Numbered from the stretch's first letter, positions 32,550-47,500 are shown. The stretch: 64,000 bases of DNA from Chlorocebus sabaeus (GCF_047675955.1 NC_132930.1:46253832-46317831); one strand, 5' to 3'. Made by a program: numbers and translations. Notes: generated by a model from the sequence alone, not told the origin.

Positions 32550-35500
32550 CTGTCACAGGGAGAAGAGAAGCTGTCACTTGCCTGACCCGGCCCTGGGCCC
32601 CCGGAACCCACCCCTGACCCCGAAGGCCCCTGTACAGACACTGGGCATGGGAGGGGTTCCTGAAACACCCCAAACACATCCCAGAGGCAGCTGGCCTCCC
32701 ACTGTGGGCCTCCGGGCTGAGGCAGGTGCGCCTAGGGGAGGTGCAGTGTTCCGAGTCCTCCACAGAACACCTGCCACCAAGTGGGGGAGCCGATCCACTC
32801 AGAAACCCACCACCCTGCTTCCCTACTGCAGCTCAGGAACAGAGCTGGGCCCCCGGTGGAGCCCCCACCCCGACTGCCCCCCAATTCCTCCTGGGGGCTG
32901 TCCTCAGGACCCACCCCCAGGCCCAGGGCCCATCCTCAGGGCCCACCCCCAGGCCCAGGGCCCATCCTCAGAGCCCATCCTCAGTGCCCACCCCCAGGCC
33001 CAGGGCCCATCCTCAGGGCCCACCCCCAGGGGGTCGAGCACTAGGTGGGAGCAGTTCCAGACAGGCTGGACCCTCTTGGCCTGGTGGAACGGGCCCTGAG
33101 CCCTGCGTCTGCTGCTCCATCCCACTCTACCAGGCTAGCCACCTGCTCACCCACCTGGCTCGCTGCCTCAGCACCGTCTTCACCGCACACACCCTGCTCT
33201 GGGCCTGCCTGACATGTCCCCTCCCCCTTCATCCCTGGCCCCCCTGCTGAGGCCCCTCTTCTGGGCTGGTCAGTGCCTCTGGCTCCAATGCCCACTCCAG
33301 TCCCAGGAGATCCCGGCTGCCTGAACCGGCCTTGGAAGCTTCTAGACCCCATGTGGGCAGGCCATCTCCTTGCCAGCACCCCTGGGAGGCCTCCCTACCC
33401 AGGGCGTCACTGCCGTGCCACATCCGGGGACCTCCACGTGGACCCGTGGAGGACAGAGTCATGTCTAAGCCAGGGTGGAGTCCTCAGGGGCCAACGCAGA
33501 GTGGGGCCAAGGAAAGTGAACGGTGCGCACAGAGCAGGTTGGTTCACGTGCCGCCCGGAGCTCCATGGCAGGACCCCAGGGCCTGGGCAGGGGCAGTGAA
33601 GGCCCCATGCTGGGAGAGCCCAGAAGCCCTTCCCCACTCAGTGACTCCACCTCCCCATCTGCACAGTGGGGGTGACATTACCGACCCAGAGGAGCGGGCT
33701 TCGGGGACAGGTTCCTGTGTGCCCAGCGTGCCTCCTGGGCAAGGGTCCAGGAGCTTCCTTCCCCAGTGAGCCTGGGGCTGAGGCCCTGGGACGGTCACAT
33801 GTATGCCAAAGTGGAGGCCTTGAGGCGCCTATGGGGTGGCAGGGGCACCAGACCTGGGCCCACAGCAGACAGGCTGCAGGGAGAGCCAGCCCTCGGCCGA
33901 TAAGAACCAGGGACAGGGGGTCCCTGCTACCAACTGCTGCCCTCCCCAGGTGAACCGAAGGCCTGGGAAGGTGAAGACCCTCCTCCATCTACAGTTCTGA
34001 GGTCCCTGAGAAGGCCGCAGGGTCCTTGCTGCTCCAGCGGCTCTGTGGCCACCAAGGTCCTCAACCCCAGTGTGCCCCACCTCACCCTCAGTCCAAGCTT
34101 CCAGAAGCAGCCTCCATGAGGCATCTGTGAACAAGTCCGGGCTGCGGGCAGAAGGTTTGGCTCCCCTCTTGAGCGTGCCCAGACTGTTCTCTGGAACGGG
34201 CCCCAGCGGTGGCCCCAGAGGCCCTCATCCTGGCCTTGACGCAGCAGCACCAGGGTGCCCAGCCAGTGTGTGGGAGCTTCGTTGGGCCTGTATGTCTTAC
34301 TCAGCCAGGCCCGGTGGAGATGCCGTCTGGAGGCGTAGGGGTCCATGTGGAGCAGCTGAGACTAGAAACTTCTCCCAATCAGGCCTCTGCTCATTCAACA
34401 AGTATCCTGCTAGGTTCTGCCAGGGCTATGAGTTAGCCTTGCCCCCGGGGGACAAGGGAACAGCTCTGCCCATCTCCTTCTTGTCTCCAGGTCCCCATGG
34501 CTCCGAATGCCAGGCTGCAGGGCTGGGAGGTAACAGGTGTGGGGAGAGGCAGGGGTTTGCATTCGCCGATCAATCCCGTGGGCATTTGGGCGTTTGCCTG
34601 GAGTGTTCATCGGGCTCCGAAGGGGCCTGCGACCCCACACGTGTCCAGAAGCCCGGCTCTTCCCCACCAGTCCCACATGGACAAATGGGAGGACAGGCCC
34701 CTGTGGGCCCCAGGCAGATAGCGTGCTCAGGATGGGAGAAACACTTGTTTCTGGAGATAGGACAGCTCTGTATGGACCAAGGACGTCCACATCACAAGGA
34801 GGGGGCCACAGCCAGGCCCTTCCTGCCTACGGGACCCAGCCTTGCCCTCCTGTGCAGGGCAGCCAGCCCCAGGCCTGTGACTCAGCCACCTGGCCCAGCC
34901 CTGAGCAGTGCACAGCCTCACCACCTGCTTGCCAGGGCCTGCCCAGGGAGCACCTTCTTGCCCAGCGTTTCCCTGGCAGGGATGGCGACACAGAGGACCC
35001 AGCAGAGCCTGGGCCGCCTCCAGAGGGGCCTGGCCTCCTGGTCTCACTCCTGGTGCCACATCTCCAAACATCCAGACCTGAGTCCACACTGGGACCTCGT
35101 TTCCTGCTGCTTGGGCCATCTGTGAACCTCTCCCCTCCCTGTTGCCCCATGGCTTCCTGCTCTCAGCTGGCTGGTCCTGCTGGTTCCGACCGTGCTGTCC
35201 AGCCTTTCCGGGAGGGGGTCCTGCTGGAGACCCCACAAGACGCAGCAGGAAGGTCCCTCTTTCCGCATGGGCAGGCCCCTCACCGGCTGCCGGTCGCCCC
35301 CAGGCCTCCCAGACACTTGTCCATGAATGTCTCTGGCCAGCCACTGCCAGCTGCTCTGGCCTAGGCCTGGGGCCACAGAGGTCAGGCCCCTGCCCCACCC
35401 TGGTCCTCAAGGCTGAGTCAGGAACCCCAGCAGGCACAGCGGGAGCAGGGGCGTGGCCTGAGCCCTCCCAGGCTCTCCTTTGAGACCCAGGCCTGGCACC

Positions 35501-38500
35501 TATCCCACTGCCCTTCCTGCCCCCAGAGGGACCCCGTCCTCCAGGCACTTTGCTCAGCCTCTGCCTCCATGCTCCAAATCATCTGTGCTGCCAAGCACAG
35601 TCACCTCCTGTTAAGCCTCCCCAGCGCCCCTTGGAAGCTTGCAGGGCACAAGGACACCCAGGCATGGCTGAGCCGGCTCACACTGAGAACATGGCAGGAA
35701 GTGGGGAGCGAGGGGGAGCCAGAGGCGGGGACCCCACAATCCACTCTGGCTCCCAAGGCCCCTTCTCCTCCCAGCCTTCCCAGCACAGCGCCCCCCACGG
35801 GCTCCTGCCGAGGCCTGTGCACTCCTGCTGATGGGCTCCCATGGGAAAGAGAGTATCCCCAGAACCCTAGTACTAGAGTGTGACCCCCCAAGGTCCCCCT
35901 GTCCATGTGGGTCCCCAGCCAGGATCATGACTGTGTCTGTGATGGGCTGGGGCTGGGATAGAGCTCCTCAAATATTTGCTGGGCACTGGCGAGGGAGTGG
36001 ACAGCGCCCAGCAGGGTGCATGGTGTGGTGCGTGGGGAATAGGGGAGTAGGGATAACTCAGGGCACAGGAGTGCATGTGGTAGACCCCAGGGAGGGGCTG
36101 CAGGCTGGAGCTCCAGCAGTACCAGCTGAGATGGGCAGAGGTGGCCAGTCCTGGAGGGAACATGAGGGTGGGCCAGGTCATGGTCACTTGCAGGCCTAAG
36201 ACTTCCACTCTGCAAGACCTGGCTAGACTCAGGTGGGGCAGACACTTCAGGGAAGGAGAGGGAGCAACCTAGGGTGGCTTGTGGTGGGATCCAGGAGGAC
36301 CACGTGTCACAACCGGGCTAGGGGCTGTGGAGGAGGGCCCAGGCCAGCTGGTCAGTTCAGGAAGCCCCTGGGGAGCCATGGAGCTGGGCAGGAGCCAGGA
36401 GGTGCTCTGGGGAGAGGGGGCTCTGGAGAGACACCTAGCAGATGCCCTCAGCAGCTTTGCAGGCCTGAGACCAGTGGCAGGCTCCTGGGGCTGTGTCCCC
36501 AAGAAAGCCAGAGCTCTCAATCCACATCAGAGTGAGGGGATCTAAGCTGCATCTGTTCCTGCAGAGGGCTGGGCACAGGAGCTGCTGAGGAGGCCTCTCT
36601 CACAGGAGTGGCTCTGGACAGAGCAGGAGCCAGGCGGGGCTGCATCCTCACCCGGGCCTCAGCAGGTACAACACAGTGGCCATGCCACGGGGCGTACTTT
36701 CACCCCCAGAGTGAGGGGTGTGACCTCACTTCCAGGCTGCAGAAGCCCCAGCAAGCAAGTATCGCACACCTGGTGGGTAGCTGAGCTCCAGGTGCCCTGA
36801 GAGCAGCCACTGGGCCCAAATGTGTCCCTTAGGGACACTGGCGCCTCCAGGTTGAGTGACCCCTGCCCCCACCCAGTAAGCTGCCCCAGGGGACTCCAGT
36901 CCCAGGACAGTTATGTGGGGACCCCTCCTGAGGCGGTGCCTGGCAGCTCTCTGCTGGCAGGTGGAGTCCGTCCTTTTGGGACGTCTGCACCAGGAGCTCA
37001 GCCTGGCCATGGGGCTGGGCACTCAGCCTTACCAAAGGGGCTGGGAGGAGCCACTGGCCTCCAGTCCCTGGCCGGGACCCCTGATTGTGGCTTTGTAGCC
37101 AGCTGGGCAGCAGTGAGACCACCCAGCTCCCGGGCTTGGTGCTGGAAACCAAGCAGATCTGGTTAAGAAGACCATTGGGAATTATTACCAACACGACCGT
37201 CAGAACCCGTTTTAAGACTGCGCGTATGGAAGGAGCACTGCGTGTTGCAAACTCGGGTGTGGGTGCACGTGACCTTTTGAATGCCTCTCTCCTTTGTGAA
37301 AGCACAAAGCGCAGACGTCTGCTTCGGTGCAGGGATGGAAGATGACTAAAGGCGGGACGCAGCAGTGCTGGAGGGACATCTGCTCCCTCCCCACGAGAAC
37401 GGAAGGTGAGCATTTTGGAGGGTTCCTGTGTCAAGACACAGATATGCACAAAACATGTGCCATGCAGACACATGGCAGGTGCACACGCCGACACATGCCA
37501 CAGGAACACACACTAGGCGTGCACGCATGTGGGCATATCTGCCTGACACACTGATATGGTTTGGCTCCGTGTCCCCACCCAAATCTCACCGTGAATTGTG
37601 ATAATCCCCAGGCGTCAAGGGTGGGACCAGGTAGAGGGAAACTGGATCCTGGGGGTGGCTTCCCTGATGCTGTTCTCATGATAGTGAGTTTCAGGAGAGC
37701 TGATGGTTTTATGAGCGTCTGGCATTTCCCCTGCTGGCTCTCATTCTCTCTCCTGCTGCCCTGTGAAGAGGTGCCTTCAGCCATGACTATAAGTTTCCTG
37801 AGGCCTCCCCAGCCATGTGGAATTGTGAGTCAATTAAATCTCTTTTCTTCATAAATTACCCAGTCTCGGGTATTTCTTCATAGCAGCAGGAGAACGGACT
37901 CATACACAAAGCATTGTGTGGACACACACACCCGTCAGCGTGCCCTGGAGCCTCGCGAGGGGCCTGGCACTTCTCCCACTTGCAGCCTCTGTTGTGTGTG
38001 TCAGATCGCTAACGCTCAGGGCCATTAGACTGGGCGGTCTGGCAGCAAGTGGCCAACGGGAAAGGAGACCCACCTGCGTGCCACTGGGGACCAGACACGC
38101 ATGGGGGCACTGGCCGGCCTGCAGGGCCTGACGGGTCTCGGTGCGTGGTGCTGGGGCTAGACAGACGGGGTGGAGTGCCACGTGGCGTGTGGCGCTGGGG
38201 CTAGAAGGCTGGGGCAGTGCGGTGTGTGACACTGAGGTTAGAAGAACGGGGCAGTGCGGTGTGTGATACTGAGGTTAGAAGGACGGGGCAGTGCGGTGTG
38301 TGATACTGAGGTTAGAAGGGCGGGGCAGTGCGGTGTGTGACACTGAGGTTAGAAGGACGGGGCAGTGCGGTGTGTGATACTGAGGTTAGAAGGACGGGGC
38401 AGTGCGGTGTGTGATACTGAGGTTAGAAGGACGGGGCAGTGCGGTGTGTGATACTGAGGTTAGAAGGATGGGGCAGTGCGGTGTGTGATACTGAGGTTAG

Positions 38501-41500
38501 AAGGGCGGGGCAGTGCGGTGTGTGATACTGAGGTTAGAAGGGCGGGGCAGTGCGGTGTGTGACACTGAGGCTGGAAGGGCGGGGCAGTGCGGTGTGTGAC
38601 ACTGAGGTTGGAAGGACGGGGCAGTGCGGTGTGTGACACTGAGGTTGGAAGGACGGGGCAGTGCGGTGTGTGACACTGAGGTTGGAAGGACGGGGCAGTG
38701 CGGTGTGTGATACTGAGGTTAGAAGGGCGGGGCCGTGCGGTGTGTGATACTGAGATTAGAAGGGCAGGGCAGTGCGGTGTGTGATACTGAGGTTAGAAGG
38801 ACGGGGCAGTGCGGTGTGTGATACTGAGGTTAGAAGGGCGGGGTGGCGCACCACGTGGTGCTGAGGCTAGAACAGGGTGGTGTGGCACGTGGCGCTGGGG
38901 CTAGGATGGGGTGGTGTGGCACGTGGTACTGGGACTAGGACAGGGTGGCACAGTGCGTGGCACTGAAGCTGGAAGGGCGGGGTGGCACAGCACAGCTCTG
39001 TGGTGACTCCCCCTACCTCAGGGCTATTGCTGGCAGCCCCCACACGTAGCTGGCATGCTGCCCACTGTGACAACGGGAAGGGCGGGAGCCTGTGGGCTTG
39101 GCTGCACCTCCTGTTGTGTTTCTCACCCCGGACACTGGGTCCAGGGTGGCTGCCACATTGTGAGGAAGCATCCCACAGCAACTGTCAGCGTCGGAGAGCT
39201 TGGCCCGCGATGACCCCCAAGCTCCTAAACCCTGACAATGGACGGCTCAGCACTCAGTCCAGGCTCGCCCCGGCCCACAGACGTGAAAGAAGTTCCATCA
39301 GGCCACCATGGTGTTCACAGCCTGTTTCCTTTGCCGCCATGGGCGGGCGAACTCTCCAATACAGAGAATCCCATTAGAGCAGGGGTTCCAGAAAGCAAGC
39401 TGCACAAAGCAGTTTCCGTCCCAAGGCCCCCAGCAGGCCAGAGCCAGCACCGCCAGAAAGACTGGGCAGGTCCTCAGCAGTTGTCCTGTGTCGCCAGGGA
39501 CAGCCATGTGGAGGACACAGACCTAGGACCTACGGCCAAGGTCACTCCCACCTCCTTCTCCCACTGGCTCTCCTCCTAGGACAGAGCCCAAGAGCCAAGG
39601 GTCCAGGGTACCCACCTGCCCAGGGGCTGAGGAGCCAGCAGGGCAGGGAACCAGTTCTGGCCAGTGGCAGTCAGGGGCAGCCACCAGAGTGCAGGGGGAC
39701 CTGCTCCTCCCAAGGCCGGTACCACCCACCCTCCTGCCACAAACGTGTCAGGGACGTCTAGGCTGGGCCCTGCACTGTAAACCATCAGCTGGGGTGCTTG
39801 GCTGGGCCTGCACTGCAAACCACCTCCGTGCTAATGGCCCTTGGCAGGCAGAAGAACTAACCCCCAACATGGGTCTGTCTGGCCCTCCCAGGCAGCCCGA
39901 CACATGCCACACCTGTGCACAGAGCCAGCCACAGTCCCAGGGCTGCGTGGCCGGGGTGCGGGTGCAGGACTGCAGCCCGAGGGCCAGCGGGCCAGCTCAT
40001 CTCAGCACCCGCCCACAGGGCCACCAGCCCTTCTGCCATCCCGCCGCATGGCTGTGCTGTTGGGAGCACACCAGGCGCTCAAGAGTTTTGTTCAGTGGAT
40101 GGTATATTTTTTAAAGCCAGTAGATTAAGGTAAATCCACTTAATCTCCTAAAAATGTGTAATATTTCCCCTAGATTAAGATACTTTTATTATTTTCTGAA
40201 GTGAAAACCAAGTTTCAAATGAGAAAGAAAAGTTGTAAGCCAGTCCAGTGATGATGTCCAGAATTTATTACTCCTGGAAGAACAGACTCAAAACGCAGGT
40301 GAGAGCCACACGGGTGTCCACCGAGACGGGTGGAGGGGACTCAGGCCAGGGGCGGAGGCTGCAGAGTGGCACCGGTGGGAATGCTGGGCACCTCAGGCTT
40401 TCTCATCCAGGCATGTCCTGGCTGGGAAAGGGGCCAGGGAGCCCCTCCCACACCACATGTGGCCTCCAAAGGCCCAGATATGTACAGATCTACAGACGTG
40501 CACACCCTGGTCCCCCGGCGAGGTCCAGGCTATAGGCCTGACAAAACCAACCCTGTGGCACGCCTCTCACTGCCATCAGCATCCCGGACCGGGGCAGGAC
40601 GGAGAGGCTCTCCCTTCGCCCCCAGCAGCAAACCACAGCAGAGGTGTCCACGCACCCCTGAGCACGCTCCATGACACACACCCTGAGCAGCTCCTCTCTC
40701 CAGGGGACGGCCACGCAGGCCACAGAGGCCACGGCCCTCGGACCCCTGGAAATACCTTTCCCTGCTGGCTGCTGGGAGCCTCGCCTCAGTTTCTGGTATT
40801 TGTGGCTCCTGGAAATATCCCTGCTGCCTGCCAGGCCATCCTGTTCACTTCACACCCACTGAAACCCCTGCTTCCTTGGAGCAATGCCTGTGACACGCGC
40901 AGTCAGGGAGCTGATGTCACCTCCGCTCCGGAGCACCCACACCACCTGCTATGGGGGAGCTGATGTCACCTCCGCTCCGGAGCACCCACACCACCTGCTA
41001 TGGGGGTGCCGATGTCACCTCCGCTCCGGAGCACCCACACCACCTGCTATGGGGGTGCTGATGTCACCTCCGCTCCGGAGCACCCACACCACCTGCTATG
41101 GGGGTGCTGATGTCACCTCCGCTCCGGAGCACCCACACCACCTGCTATGGGGGTGCTGATGTCACCTCCGCTCCGGAGCACCCACACCACCTGCTATGGG
41201 GGTGCTGATGTCACCTCCGCTCCGGAGCACCCACACCACCTGCTATGGGGGTGCTGATGTCACCTCCGCTCCGGAGCACCCACACCACCTGCTATGGGGG
41301 TGCCGATGTCACCTCCGCTCCGGAGCACCCACACCACCTGCTATGGGGGTGCTGATGTCACCTCCGCTCCGGAGCACCCACACCACCTGCTATGGGGGTG
41401 CTGATGTCACCTCCGCTCCGGAGCACCCACACCACCTGCTATGGGGGTGCTGATGTCACCTCCGCTCCGGAGCACCCACACCACCTGCTATGGGGGTGCT

Positions 41501-44500
41501 GATGTCACCTCCGCTCCGGAGCACCCACACCACCTGCTATGGGGGTGCTGATGTCACCTCCGCTCCGGAGCACCCACACCACCTGCTATGGGGGTGCTGA
41601 TGTCACCTCCGCTCCGGAGCACCCACACCACCTGCTATGGGGGTGCTGATGTCACCTCCGCTCCGGAGCACCCACACCACCTGCTATGGGGGTGCTGATG
41701 TCACCTCCGCTCCGGAGCACCCACACCACCTGCTATGGGGGTGCTGATGTCACCTCCGCTCCGGAGCACCCACACCACCTGCTATGGGGGTGCTGATGTC
41801 ACCTCCGCTCCGGAGCACCCACACCACCTGCTATGGGGGTGCTGATGTCACCTCCGCTCCGGAGCACCCACACCACCTGCTATGGGGGTGCTGATGTCAC
41901 CTCCGCTCCGGAGCACCCACACCACCTGCTATGGGGGTGCTGATGTCACCTCCGCTCCGGAGCACCCACACCACCTGCTATGGGGGTGCCGATGTCACCT
42001 CCGCTCCGGAGCACCCACACCACCTGCTATGGGGGTGCTGATGTCACCTCCGCTCCGGAGCACCCACACCACCTGCTATGGGGGTGCTGATGTCACCTCC
42101 GCTCCGGAGCACCCACACCACCTGCTATGGGGGTGCTGATGTCACCTCCGCTCCGGAGCACCCACACCACCTGCTATGGGGGTGCTGATGTCACCTCCGC
42201 TCCGGAGCACCCACACCACCTGCTATGGGGGTGCTGATGTCACCTCCGCTCCGGAGCACCCACACCACCTGCTATGGGGGTGCCGGTGCATCCGAGCTGC
42301 ACTCTCAAGGCTCTCCCGAGGACGGGCCTGTGTCTCGGAGCCCTCTCCTGCTATGAACACAGAGGGCTTCACTTCCTCACTCAAGACAAATGCTATTGTT
42401 TTCCAGTCTTGAGACAGAAACACTAAAAATGGTAGCTGTCCAGATTTGGAAAGGAATGCCTCCATTTTCAGAAACCCCCAGGCCTCGCCCAGGGTGTTCC
42501 CAGACCTGGCTGCAGGCACCGCCACGCATCACTCCTGCAAGAGCCTCTCAGGACACCAGGATGCCTGCCTGGAGCGCCTCGGGGGGACCATCCTGACAGA
42601 CACTGGCCTGGGGCCACACAAGCTCCTGCTTTCCAAGAGGGCCAAGGAAGACCCCAATCAGCAGGTGAGGAGGGGCCACAGAGACCACCAGCAAACAGTG
42701 GTAGCCGGGGGCCCGCTGTCCTTCTGACTGGAAGCTGAGCAGACCACGCTGATGGGGCCAAGGTAGAGGGATCAGAACCTGGAGGTACCTGGTCTGGAAG
42801 GTCCTGGCACGTCCTGGGGGGCGGAGGGTGGCGGCAGCAAGGTGCTGCTGGGGCTGCTGATGTCCCCCTCCCCCATCAGGGTCAGCTCGGCCACGTGCTC
42901 ATCCTCCACCGTCTGGATGGCCCCGGCCTCCACTTCCCGAGACTGCCTCTTCCAGATCTGCGTGGTGCCCTCCTGCGCGAGGGAGACGGGAGACTGGGGA
43001 GTGCAGAAGGACCCGCTGGGAGACTTCTGCCCGGAGGGGGTCATCCCGGGAGGCCCAGGGGGGCTGGGGACTGAGCCCGGGCTGGTGGATGGGCTGTCGC
43101 TGCTCTCCTGGGCTGGCTCCCACTGCTCGCTGGGCTGGGAGGCACTCTCCCGGCCGTTGCCTGTGGCGCTTCTCTTGCTAAAGCCCTTGGCCATGGCAGC
43201 TGCAGTGGGGAGGGTGAGTTCTGTGGAACCAGGAGGTAAACGGAGGAACTCTGGCAACACCAGGTCTTCCTTCCTTAGCAGCCCACGTTGGTCATCTGCT
43301 CTGTTGCTCTGAGCTTTGGAAATAAGCTCAAAAAACTCTATTGGAAGAAAACCCAAAGTGACCATGTTTTAGAGAGTTTCACATTAATGCCCATCACAGC
43401 AGAACATTCTAGAAAGCTCTCATCCTGGGCTGTCCTAATGCCCTATTGGCTGTGGGTCAACAAGAGCCCTTTTCCGTCCACACTATCTTCCCACAGACAG
43501 CGGAAGGGAGACCCCTGTGGCTTCTAGCACACTCTGTCTTCAGGAGTCTGAAAACGCTGTGTACTCCCTGAAAACCACGCTGTGTGAGTTGAACAAACGA
43601 GACAGACTTGAACAAACGAGACACTCGACTCAACACGGTTATGCGCTGATGCTGTCTGAGTGGGATACTGTGGGACTCTATGGCCTGGGCTTTCAATTTA
43701 ACACCTGGGGCCCTCTGAGGACTGGCCCCCTTCTCCGGTTGGTCAGCATCTGAGGCACCCCCCTGAGTCCCAGCTGCAGCTGCAGTCCTCAAAGTCGGGA
43801 GCAGGATGAACCCAAGGAGGGGGAGGAGAGGAAGGTTCTGAGACGGGTGGTCTGGGAAGGGGAACCCTCAAATCCACGCCTGCCTCTCGGGGTCACTGCC
43901 TCTGCACAGAGGGTGGTCCTCCCAAGCCCAGGGTAGAGGGCGCAACATGTGCTCTCCCGCTCCCCGCTGAAGCTCCACAGCCCCGAGGCGCCAGGACAGG
44001 TGCCCCACAACCCACCCACTGTGGAGGCCTGCAGGTGCCTCCAGCTTCTTCACTGGCTCCTCCAGAACTCTCCTTTTCTTACCTGGGCTGGATTTTCTAG
44101 TATAGCAGGCCCCAAGGCCACCATTCGAGGTAGATGGCATCTAAACTGGGCTTTCTCTAGCACTGGAATTACACTCTGAGTTCTTAACAACTACAAGGAA
44201 TCTAAAATCTCTGATTTCACTGGTTCTCAGAAACATACAAGCTTCAAAGAGGGCGTGTGATTTGTGTCTGGTGGCCGACAAAGGCTGAAGGTGTGTTTTA
44301 GTTTTACTGTGAGGTCGGACTCCACAGCCAGCTGTGACAAAGCTGTGACAAACCAAGTGGACTGGCAAGTACGCCCTGGATGAAATTCAGGTCACAGTGA
44401 CCGCTGTTGGTTTTGATTCTGTTTTCAATGCTTCTCTTTGTTATAAACTTCTGGAGAAAAAGCAGCTTCAAGAAAGAACTCATCTCTCCATCTCAGTCTT

Positions 44501-47500
44501 CCAGTGTGCCTGTCGCCTCTCCTGGAGGCTGGGGGTGTGCAGGCTGACCTTCCTCACTGATCCCCGTGGCCAACAGAGCTCAGCAAGCCCACGGCCCTTC
44601 CAGGCCAGGGTGCTCCGCCTCCCCTAACCTGGGCGCCCAGCTCCACCTGGGGTGGACTCTCTAATGCTAACTGTGCCTCCAGCCACGCTGGGGACCCCGG
44701 CACAAGCCAGTGGTGGGGCAATAGGAAGGAGCCGGGGTGAGAGGGAGGTGGAGCCTGCAGGGGCCTCTGGCATCTCAGGGCAGACAGTGCTGCTCACATC
44801 GGCTGACCCTGACGCCCTAGGAGGCCTGGCACTGAGTCTCAAAACTGGGGTTTTGGTGAAGTGATCCCAACAGCCCACAGACTGCCCCCAGGAGAAACAT
44901 GTCTTCCAGGCCACAGGGACGGACTGCAGTCACCCAGATGCTGACAGCTCAGAGCAGATCTATGGACTATACTGGAAACTAACTGTGCATTTACTAAAAA
45001 CGTGGAAGTTTTAAAAAGTTCACATACCCTCTGCTTCGTCCAAATTAATTTTCTGATATTTTTTTTTCCCAATCTTTGCAATAGATTCTTCTCTCTTTGA
45101 AAGCCGGGGATCCCTAGCATTTTTTCCATTTTCTCCTTTTATTTTAATAGAATTAGACTTGCCTAGTGTTCTTTCCTCTCCCTGCATTAGAAGGAAAGTC
45201 AAAGTTCTACTTTCATTTCAATACACGACAATTTATCATTCATTAGTTAGAGATTAGAAGGCTCATGAAATAGATTGCATTGATACAGAATTTACATGCA
45301 TTGCAGAAAAACCATTGCAATGATAAAGATTACAAACAAGAATAGCATTTAAGGCACAACCACTCCCACCTCAGAAGAAAGCCAGTCCTTGACAGGTAAG
45401 AGGGAGCTGGGCGTCGGCAGGGACCAGAGAGCCCCACCAAGGAGCGTGGGGAGACGCACGTGATAAGCAGGTGGTGAGGAAAGTGCCAGGGCACTACGCA
45501 GAGCAGGCAGGGCCACAGCGAGAGGGGCGGGGCCCAGGGCGGGCGAGGGCGGGGAATTACCGTAGCCGAGTGGTTTCTGGAGCTGGAATTTACAGCTATG
45601 TTCTGTTTGACTGGCACACCTTTCTGTTTATCTGTGGATGCTAAACATAAGAAAGCTTTATGATTTCAGGGACTCGCAAATCCATCTGAATGTTTCGTAG
45701 ACAACCTGCTGCTACTGCCTCCAAGAGCAAAGCTGTAGAGAAGCCACAAGGCATCTGCTGCCCTTATTCACCATGCACAGCCCGGAGGGGAGGCCCCACG
45801 GGACAGGAGAGAGGACCCGATCTCCACGCGCACAGCGGGGCTCTGTACATCGAACTAGGGACTTGCTAGGACTTGCTGGAGGAGTGATGTTGAAATTGAA
45901 AAGCTCATTTCATATACTATTTGGCATAAATATTCTTTAGAAAGTCAGAGTCTTATATTTATGACATATTTTCTTTTACTTTCTTTTCTTTTTTTGAGAC
46001 AGTCTCACTCTGTCACCCAGGCTGGAGTGCAGTGGCGTGATCTCGGCTCACTGCAACCTCCGCCTCCCGGGTTCAAGCAATTCTCCTGCCTCAGCCTCCC
46101 AAGTAGCTGGGATTACAGGCATGCACCACCACGCCCAGATAATTTTTGTATTTTTAGTAGAGACAAGGTTTCACCATGCTGGCCAGGCTGGTTTTGAACT
46201 CCTGACCTCAGGTGATCTGCCTGACTCAGCCTCCCAAAATGCTGGGATTTCAGGCTTGAGCCACTGCACCAGTCTGTGACATATTTTCAAATACAGCCTT
46301 TGCCCCATATCAGGGCCACAGGCTGGCCACTGCCAGCACTAACGGTCTCAAGCCCCTTTCTCTGAACCAGATGTGACTGGAGGAGTCACGCTCCTGCCCC
46401 ACATACAACCCTACAAAAGTGCTGAGCGCCAAGCTCCACCACAGGCCTTGCCTGTACATAAACAGGCTCCGAGGGTCAGCTGGGGCAAAGCTGCTGGCCG
46501 CCCTGCTGGGTTACACATGCTGTGCCTGCCCCACCTGCCTGGGTGTCAGGGTCCGGGGCAAGGCTTTCCCTAGAGCAAAGTGTGGGCTAGGGGAAGGGTC
46601 TCTGCTCTGTGAGGAGCTGGGGAGAGAAGCAAGGGTTGGAGCTCCAGGGCTAATAACCTCAGCGCTTACTTCTGACTGGGACCCATGGCCCAGGTCTCCC
46701 TGGGTGGGGACAAGGGAGCCACGTATGCCCTGCATGACATCATCAGGGCCAACAACCTGAAAAGCAGAGGGGCAGCCCAATGTCACCTGAAGTGGTTCCT
46801 CACAAAGTGAGCTCTCTACCTAGAATGTCTGCAGGTGGGTTTCGAGAAAGCTCATCCCAAGAGACACAGCTCCCTATGGCACCTGCACCTGCAGGCGCTA
46901 AGGCCACGCCTCTGCCTGTCCCTGGGGACAGCTACAAACAGGACCCACCCTCCTGGGTCCGAGTGACCTTCCTCACGCACGGTTCTCAGCCAGGGCTCTA
47001 AGCAGGGCCGGCTCCTGCGCGTCAGGATGAGGTGGGGGCCGGGAGACGAGCCCATCTCTGAAGGCTGCTGGCCGGACCCCAGCTTCCCCAGGGCAGGACT
47101 GTCATGACCAAGGAACACATGGAAAAGAGCTCTGTCAACCACCTGATTCCCTGCACACAAGGAAATGCAGAACCAGCCCAAACGACTGAGCCTGCAGCCT
47201 CCACTTTGCTGGGCAGAGCACAGCCGTCTACTGCCCTGGCTTCCTGTTTTGTGCCCGGAGGGAAGGGCGCCAGATCAGGGTACCGAGGAGGGACCAAGCG
47301 ACCCAGACCATTTCCCTTTTGTGTACTGACTCGAAAGTCTCCCCCTCCCCTGGGCCGGCCCCACCTGCCCTCTCTCCTGCACCAGCCCCGCTCACCCATT
47401 CTCCTGCACCGGCCCCGCTCACCCTCTCCCCTATGCCAACCCCACATCCCCCTCCCCTGCACCGGCCCCGCTCACCCTCTCCCCTATGCCAACCCCACAT

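Noticed and set aside
34070..35548. Overlapping ORFs of 270-350 codons on both strands
   Set aside because: The intron is GC-rich, no family resemblance is seen and there is no exon-like pattern.
40911..42283. CRISPR-like array of direct repeats
   Set aside because: The 49-bp units are contiguous with no spacers, and the setting is a primate intron; it is a minisatellite.
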